The notes beneath the pieces were generated by a model. The model saw nothing but the letters and a program-made list of their open reading frames with translations, made no database searches and was not told the origin of the DNA. A stretch of 64,000 nucleotides of DNA, from positions 372,001 to 436,000 of the forward strand of contig NZ_QLUW01000002.1 in assembly GCF_003268025.1 (NCBI RefSeq). Direction: 5' to 3'. Positions 61,483 through 64,000 of the stretch are shown piece by piece. The first letter of the stretch is position 1, and each line of letters opens with the position of its first letter. The DNA comes from Paenibacillus montanisoli. GTDB lineage: Bacteria; Bacillota; Bacilli; Paenibacillales; Paenibacillaceae. A program made the translations under genes and the position numbers.

Positions 61483-62349
61483 TTAGCGTAGTTGTGCGGC
61501 CTTGCCAATACAGCCGCAGAGCTGCATCTTCTCGATGGCGAGCTGCTTGACGGCTTGCTTGGCCGGTATCATGTACGTTCGCGGATCATTCTCGTCGGGC
61601 CGGCTAGCGAATACCTGCTTGATCGCATCGGAAAAGGCGATGCGAAGCTCTGTCGCGATATTCATTTTCGCCATGCCAAGCGAAACCGCCAGCTTCACCT
61701 GTTCGGCCGGGATGCCGGATCCTCCGTGCAGAACAAGCGGCGCAGCCACCCGCTCCGCGATTGCGGCGATCCGCTTGAAGTCGATATTCGGCGTTCCCTT
61801 GTAAATGCCGTGCGCCGTGCCGATGGCAGGCGCGAGCGTATGAACGCCGGTTCTTGCCATGAATGCTTCGCATTCGTCCGGGTCGGCCAGCAGCGCATCC
61901 CGATCGTCAACGACGATATCGTCTTCGACGCCCCCTACTTTGCCAAGCTCCGCTTCTACGTTTACGCCTGCGGCAGCCGCGACCTCCATGACCTTCGAAG
62001 TGCGGGCTGCGTTCTCCTCGAACGGATGCATCGAAGCATCGATCATGACGGAGGTGTATCCGGCCCGAATGCACTTGACGATGAGATTGAAGTCCGTGCA
62101 ATGATCGAGATGAAGCGCAATCGGCAATCCTGTCCGGTTAGCGGCTACGGTCGCGGCTGCGGCCAGATAGTCCGGCCCCAAATGCTTCACGGTGCCCACC
62201 GTTGATTGAATGATGAGCGGGGACTGCGTTTCCGCGGCTGCTTCCGTTACCGCTTGGAGCATCTCCAGCGTGTGCACATTGAACGCGGCTACGGCATAGC
62301 GGCCTTCTCTTGCACGCTGAAGCATGTCGGTCGATGAAATAAGGGGCAT
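61483..62349 (-). CDS. Class II tagatose/fructose-bisphosphate aldolase (GatY/KbaY type)
   Basis: 288 residues, zinc-dependent aldolase. AVAAFNVHTLEMLQAVTEAA, LHLDHCTDFNLI (catalytic Asp and zinc His), VEAELGKVGGVEDD, IGTAHGIYKG and VLHGGSGIP (zinc His), and KMNIATELR. Splits a ketose-1,6-bisphosphate to dihydroxyacetone phosphate and glyceraldehyde-3-phosphate. GatY/KbaY-type length; the AgaS-like neighbour favours tagatose bisphosphate. ATG 62349 follows AGGAGGAGAAAAGGG. Confidence 0.9.
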   Translation of the reverse strand: MPLISSTDMLQRAREGRYAVAAFNVHTLEMLQAVTEAAAETQSPLIIQSTVGTVKHLGPDYLAAAATVAANRTGLPIALHLDHCTDFNLIVKCIRAGYTSVMIDASMHPFEENAARTSKVMEVAAAAGVNVEAELGKVGGVEDDIVVDDRDALLADPDECEAFMARTGVHTLAPAIGTAHGIYKGTPNIDFKRIAAIAERVAAPLVLHGGSGIPAEQVKLAVSLGMAKMNIATELRIAFSDAIKQVFASRPDENDPRTYMIPAKQAVKQLAIEKMQLCGCIGKAAQLR

Positions 62350-62392
62350 ACCCTTTTCTCCTCCTCATGTTGGATAATTCGCTGTTACCCTC

Positions 62393-62421
62393 ATCATAGC
62401 TGGCTGATATGATCTTTACAA
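62393..62421 (-). promoter_or_regulatory. Promoter of the aldolase operon
   Basis: TTGTAA and TATGAT with a 17-nt spacer on the minus strand, about 45 nt before the aldolase start. Confidence 0.6.
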
Positions 62422-62428
62422 TCATTTT

Positions 62429-62465
62429 TTGATGCAAACGATCAATTTGTGATTGATAGCATCAA
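62429..62465. promoter_or_regulatory. Nested dyad between divergent aldolase and AgaS-like genes, candidate operator
   Basis: TTGATGC (62429-62435) and GCATCAA (62459-62465) enclose ATCAAT (62441-62446) and ATTGAT (62452-62457). It overlaps the -35 of the plus promoter and adjoins that of the minus promoter. Confidence 0.55.
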
Positions 62466-62481
62466 GAAAAGCATCTATGAT
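62453..62481 (+). promoter_or_regulatory. Promoter of the AgaS-like gene
   Basis: TTGATA and TATGAT with a 17-nt spacer, 39 nt before the start codon. Confidence 0.65.
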
Positions 62482-62520
62482 AGTAACAGAGATCGATTCA
62501 TTCGGAGGAGGCGTTCGACG

Positions 62521-63564
62521 ATGAGCTTGACTTATTCAGAAATCAAATCGCAATACGCTGCCCTGCAGCAAACCTACGATTATATGCTTAGCAACCGAAC
62601 CGCCATTACCGAGTTTGTCCGCTCGCAAGGGAAAAGCTCCGTCGCGTTCATCGGATGCGGTTCGAGCTATACCCTAAGCGTCTCGGCGGCCTTCTCTTTC
62701 CGCCTGCGGGCAGGGCTGCCCGCATCCGCTCTTGCCGGCGGGGACCTGCTGCTGAATGCCGATGCCTATGCCCCGCTGCTCCGAGATACGCTGCTGGCAG
62801 CGCCATCCCGCTCGGGATCGACGTCCGAAATCGTCGAGGCGGTCCGCTTGCTGAAGTCTCAAGGCGAGGCTCCCTTACTAGCGCTCTCTTGCGTCGCCGA
62901 CTCGGCGCTGGCGGAAATCGCGGATTTCGCGTTAACGCTTCCTTGGGCGTTCGATCACAGCGTATGCCAAACGAGAACCGTTACCAATTTATTTGCCGCG
63001 AATTTGATGCTCGCCGCATTTCTCGGCAATGATGAAGCGGTTATCGCCGATATCGGAAAAGCCATTGCGGATGGCGATGCCTATATGAGCCGCGTAGAAT
63101 CATCCATTCGGCAGGTCAGCGATTATGCATGGACGAACGCCGTCATCCTCGCCGACGGAGAGCTGAACGGATTGGCTGCCGAAGGGGCGATTGCGCTGAC
63201 GGAAATCGCCAAAGTGCAGGCGCATGCGTACCATGTGCTGGACGTCCGCCATGGCCCGATGGTGACGGTCGGCCCGGATACGCTAGTCATCGCGCATTTG
63301 ACGAATCGCGGCGCCGAGCATCAGCGAAAGCTGATGCAGGACATCCGCGCACGCGGCGCGAAAGTGATAGCATTCGGCGATGCGTCCGTAACGATTGCGC
63401 AGTCTGACGTTGATCTTGCGATCACCGCGGAGTCGCAGTTGTCGCTGCCCGTACAAGGCATCCCGTTCTTGTTCATCCCTCAGATCGTCGCCCTTTGCAG
63501 CGCGGAGCGGCAAGGCTTCAATCCGGATCAGCCGGAAGGCTTGACGGCTTGGGTCAAACTGTAG
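62521..63564 (+). CDS. agaS: SIS-domain sugar-phosphate isomerase/deaminase (AgaS-like)
   Basis: 347 residues with two SIS domains: AFIGCGSSYTLSVSAAFSFR and PSRSGSTSEIVEAVRLLK in the first, EIAKVQAHAYHVLDVRHGPM in the second. This is the isomerase half of GlmS without its glutaminase, as in AgaS, which converts galactosamine-6-phosphate to tagatose-6-phosphate; FrlB-type deglycases are an alternative. ATG 62521 has GGAGGAGG about 9 nt upstream. Divergent from the aldolase gene. Confidence 0.8.
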   Translation: MSLTYSEIKSQYAALQQTYDYMLSNRTAITEFVRSQGKSSVAFIGCGSSYTLSVSAAFSFRLRAGLPASALAGGDLLLNADAYAPLLRDTLLAAPSRSGSTSEIVEAVRLLKSQGEAPLLALSCVADSALAEIADFALTLPWAFDHSVCQTRTVTNLFAANLMLAAFLGNDEAVIADIGKAIADGDAYMSRVESSIRQVSDYAWTNAVILADGELNGLAAEGAIALTEIAKVQAHAYHVLDVRHGPMVTVGPDTLVIAHLTNRGAEHQRKLMQDIRARGAKVIAFGDASVTIAQSDVDLAITAESQLSLPVQGIPFLFIPQIVALCSAERQGFNPDQPEGLTAWVKL

Positions 63565-63578
63565 CCGGACTAAACAAA

Positions 63579-63613
63579 AAAGATGGCAGCCTGCTTTAGG
63601 CGCCATCTTTTTT
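63579..63613. terminator. Terminator after the AgaS-like gene
   Basis: AAAGATGGC / GCCATCTTT stem with inner GCCT/AGGC pairing and seven T on the plus strand; A-rich on the other side, so it may serve both convergent genes. Confidence 0.85.
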
Positions 63614-63637
63614 TGAATTTCTTGCGCAGCTGAACAC

Positions 63638-63994
63638 TCAATCCATCTTCGTCTCTTCAATCCAAGTCTGCCTCTTATTCCGCAACGCCGAAAGCGCGGC
63701 TTCCGCCGCCGAACGCTCAGACCGGAGTTGGTTGACGACGATCCGAACGTTATGAATCGCCTGCAGCGTCTGCTCCTGAGAGCTTTGAATCCGGCCTTGC
63801 ACGATCCAATCCGTAATCAGGCCATCGAACCAGAAATCGGCCATTTTCAACGTGCCGCTAATATCGATTTCGACATGAATGGTGCGTTCCAAATCCTTCA
63901 GCTCATCACGGAATTCCAGCAGCTGATGATTCGCCTGATGAATGAAGTTCCTTGCATTGTCAATATGATCATGCTTCGCATGGTGAGTGATCAT
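63638..63994 (-). CDS. Hypothetical helical protein
   Basis: 118 residues, mostly charged helix with heptad-like spacing (LLEFRDELKDLERTIHVEI; LRSERSAAEAALSALRNKR), so probably coiled coil. Not recognised. The ATG is 6 nt from the window edge, so its ribosome site and true start cannot be judged. Confidence 0.55.
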   Translation of the reverse strand: MITHHAKHDHIDNARNFIHQANHQLLEFRDELKDLERTIHVEIDISGTLKMADFWFDGLITDWIVQGRIQSSQEQTLQAIHNVRIVVNQLRSERSAAEAALSALRNKRQTWIEETKMD

Positions 63995-64000
63995 ACCGCC

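Overview
The window looks like chromosome of a spore-forming Firmicute of the Paenibacillaceae (Paenibacillus or Cohnella type). Three things suggest this: strong AGGAGG-type ribosome binding sites with frequent GTG and TTG starts, a YheC/YheD-type spore-coat ATP-grasp protein, and an Lpl/Ytc-type sugar ABC transporter beside a membrane-anchored AraC regulator. I see no rRNA, tRNA, insertion sequence, phage gene or CRISPR array. Base composition is fairly even, so the window reads as resident chromosome rich in sugar-use genes.

Layout. 1-8.2 kb is mixed housekeeping: the 5' part of a UvrA-like gene, a nucleotidyltransferase, a small phosphatase, an unusual Xre regulator with a Val-Asp tract and six 29-residue repeats, a frameshifted MFS transporter, 3-methyladenine glycosylase and an amino-acid permease. 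8.2-13.5 kb holds two PhyH-family oxygenases, an SDR dehydrogenase, a MalY/PatB-type lyase and SelO. 13.7-21.7 kb holds an orphan pair of peptide-type permeases, an MFS transporter, a GNAT, a racemase-like protein, the YheC/YheD protein, a membrane metallophosphoesterase and a YnfA-family protein.

From 21.8 kb to 63.6 kb almost everything concerns carbohydrates. (a) RpiB, an AraC regulator and two tandem ADP-ribosylglycohydrolase paralogues, divergent from a LacI regulator. (b) An operon of Eis-like GNAT, Gfo/Idh/MocA oxidoreductase, NagB, NagA, TIM-barrel epimerase and two more Gfo/Idh enzymes. (c) A membrane AraC regulator and an LplABC-type transporter operon with an epimerase, an esterase-like hydrolase and a cysteine-synthase-like gene. 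(d) A DUF4091 protein with two PfkB kinases. (e) A xylulokinase-like kinase with a GH32-like protein. (f) A tightly overlapping operon of Gfo/Idh, GH20 hexosaminidase, creatininase-family protein, NagA, ROK kinase and MDR dehydrogenase. (g) A class II tagatose/fructose-bisphosphate aldolase, a DeoR regulator and a Gfo/Idh gene, divergent from an AgaS-like SIS protein.

Taken together, clusters b, d, f and g contain one candidate for every step from a beta-linked N-acetylhexosamine to triose phosphates: GH20, ROK kinase, NagA, NagB or AgaS, LacC-type kinase and GatY/KbaY aldolase. Five Gfo/Idh enzymes and two TIM-barrel epimerases point to a parallel oxidative route for cleaving glycosides. The most striking non-coding signals are a three-block element shared with exact spacing by the divergent regions near 34.1 and 44.1 kb (probably the site of the membrane AraC regulator), and four spaced palindromes at 48.1-48.3 kb whose outermost base pair covaries. 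Two genes (tag and the LacI regulator) appear to start at non-AUG codons (ATC, ATT) placed correctly behind perfect AGGAGG sequences.
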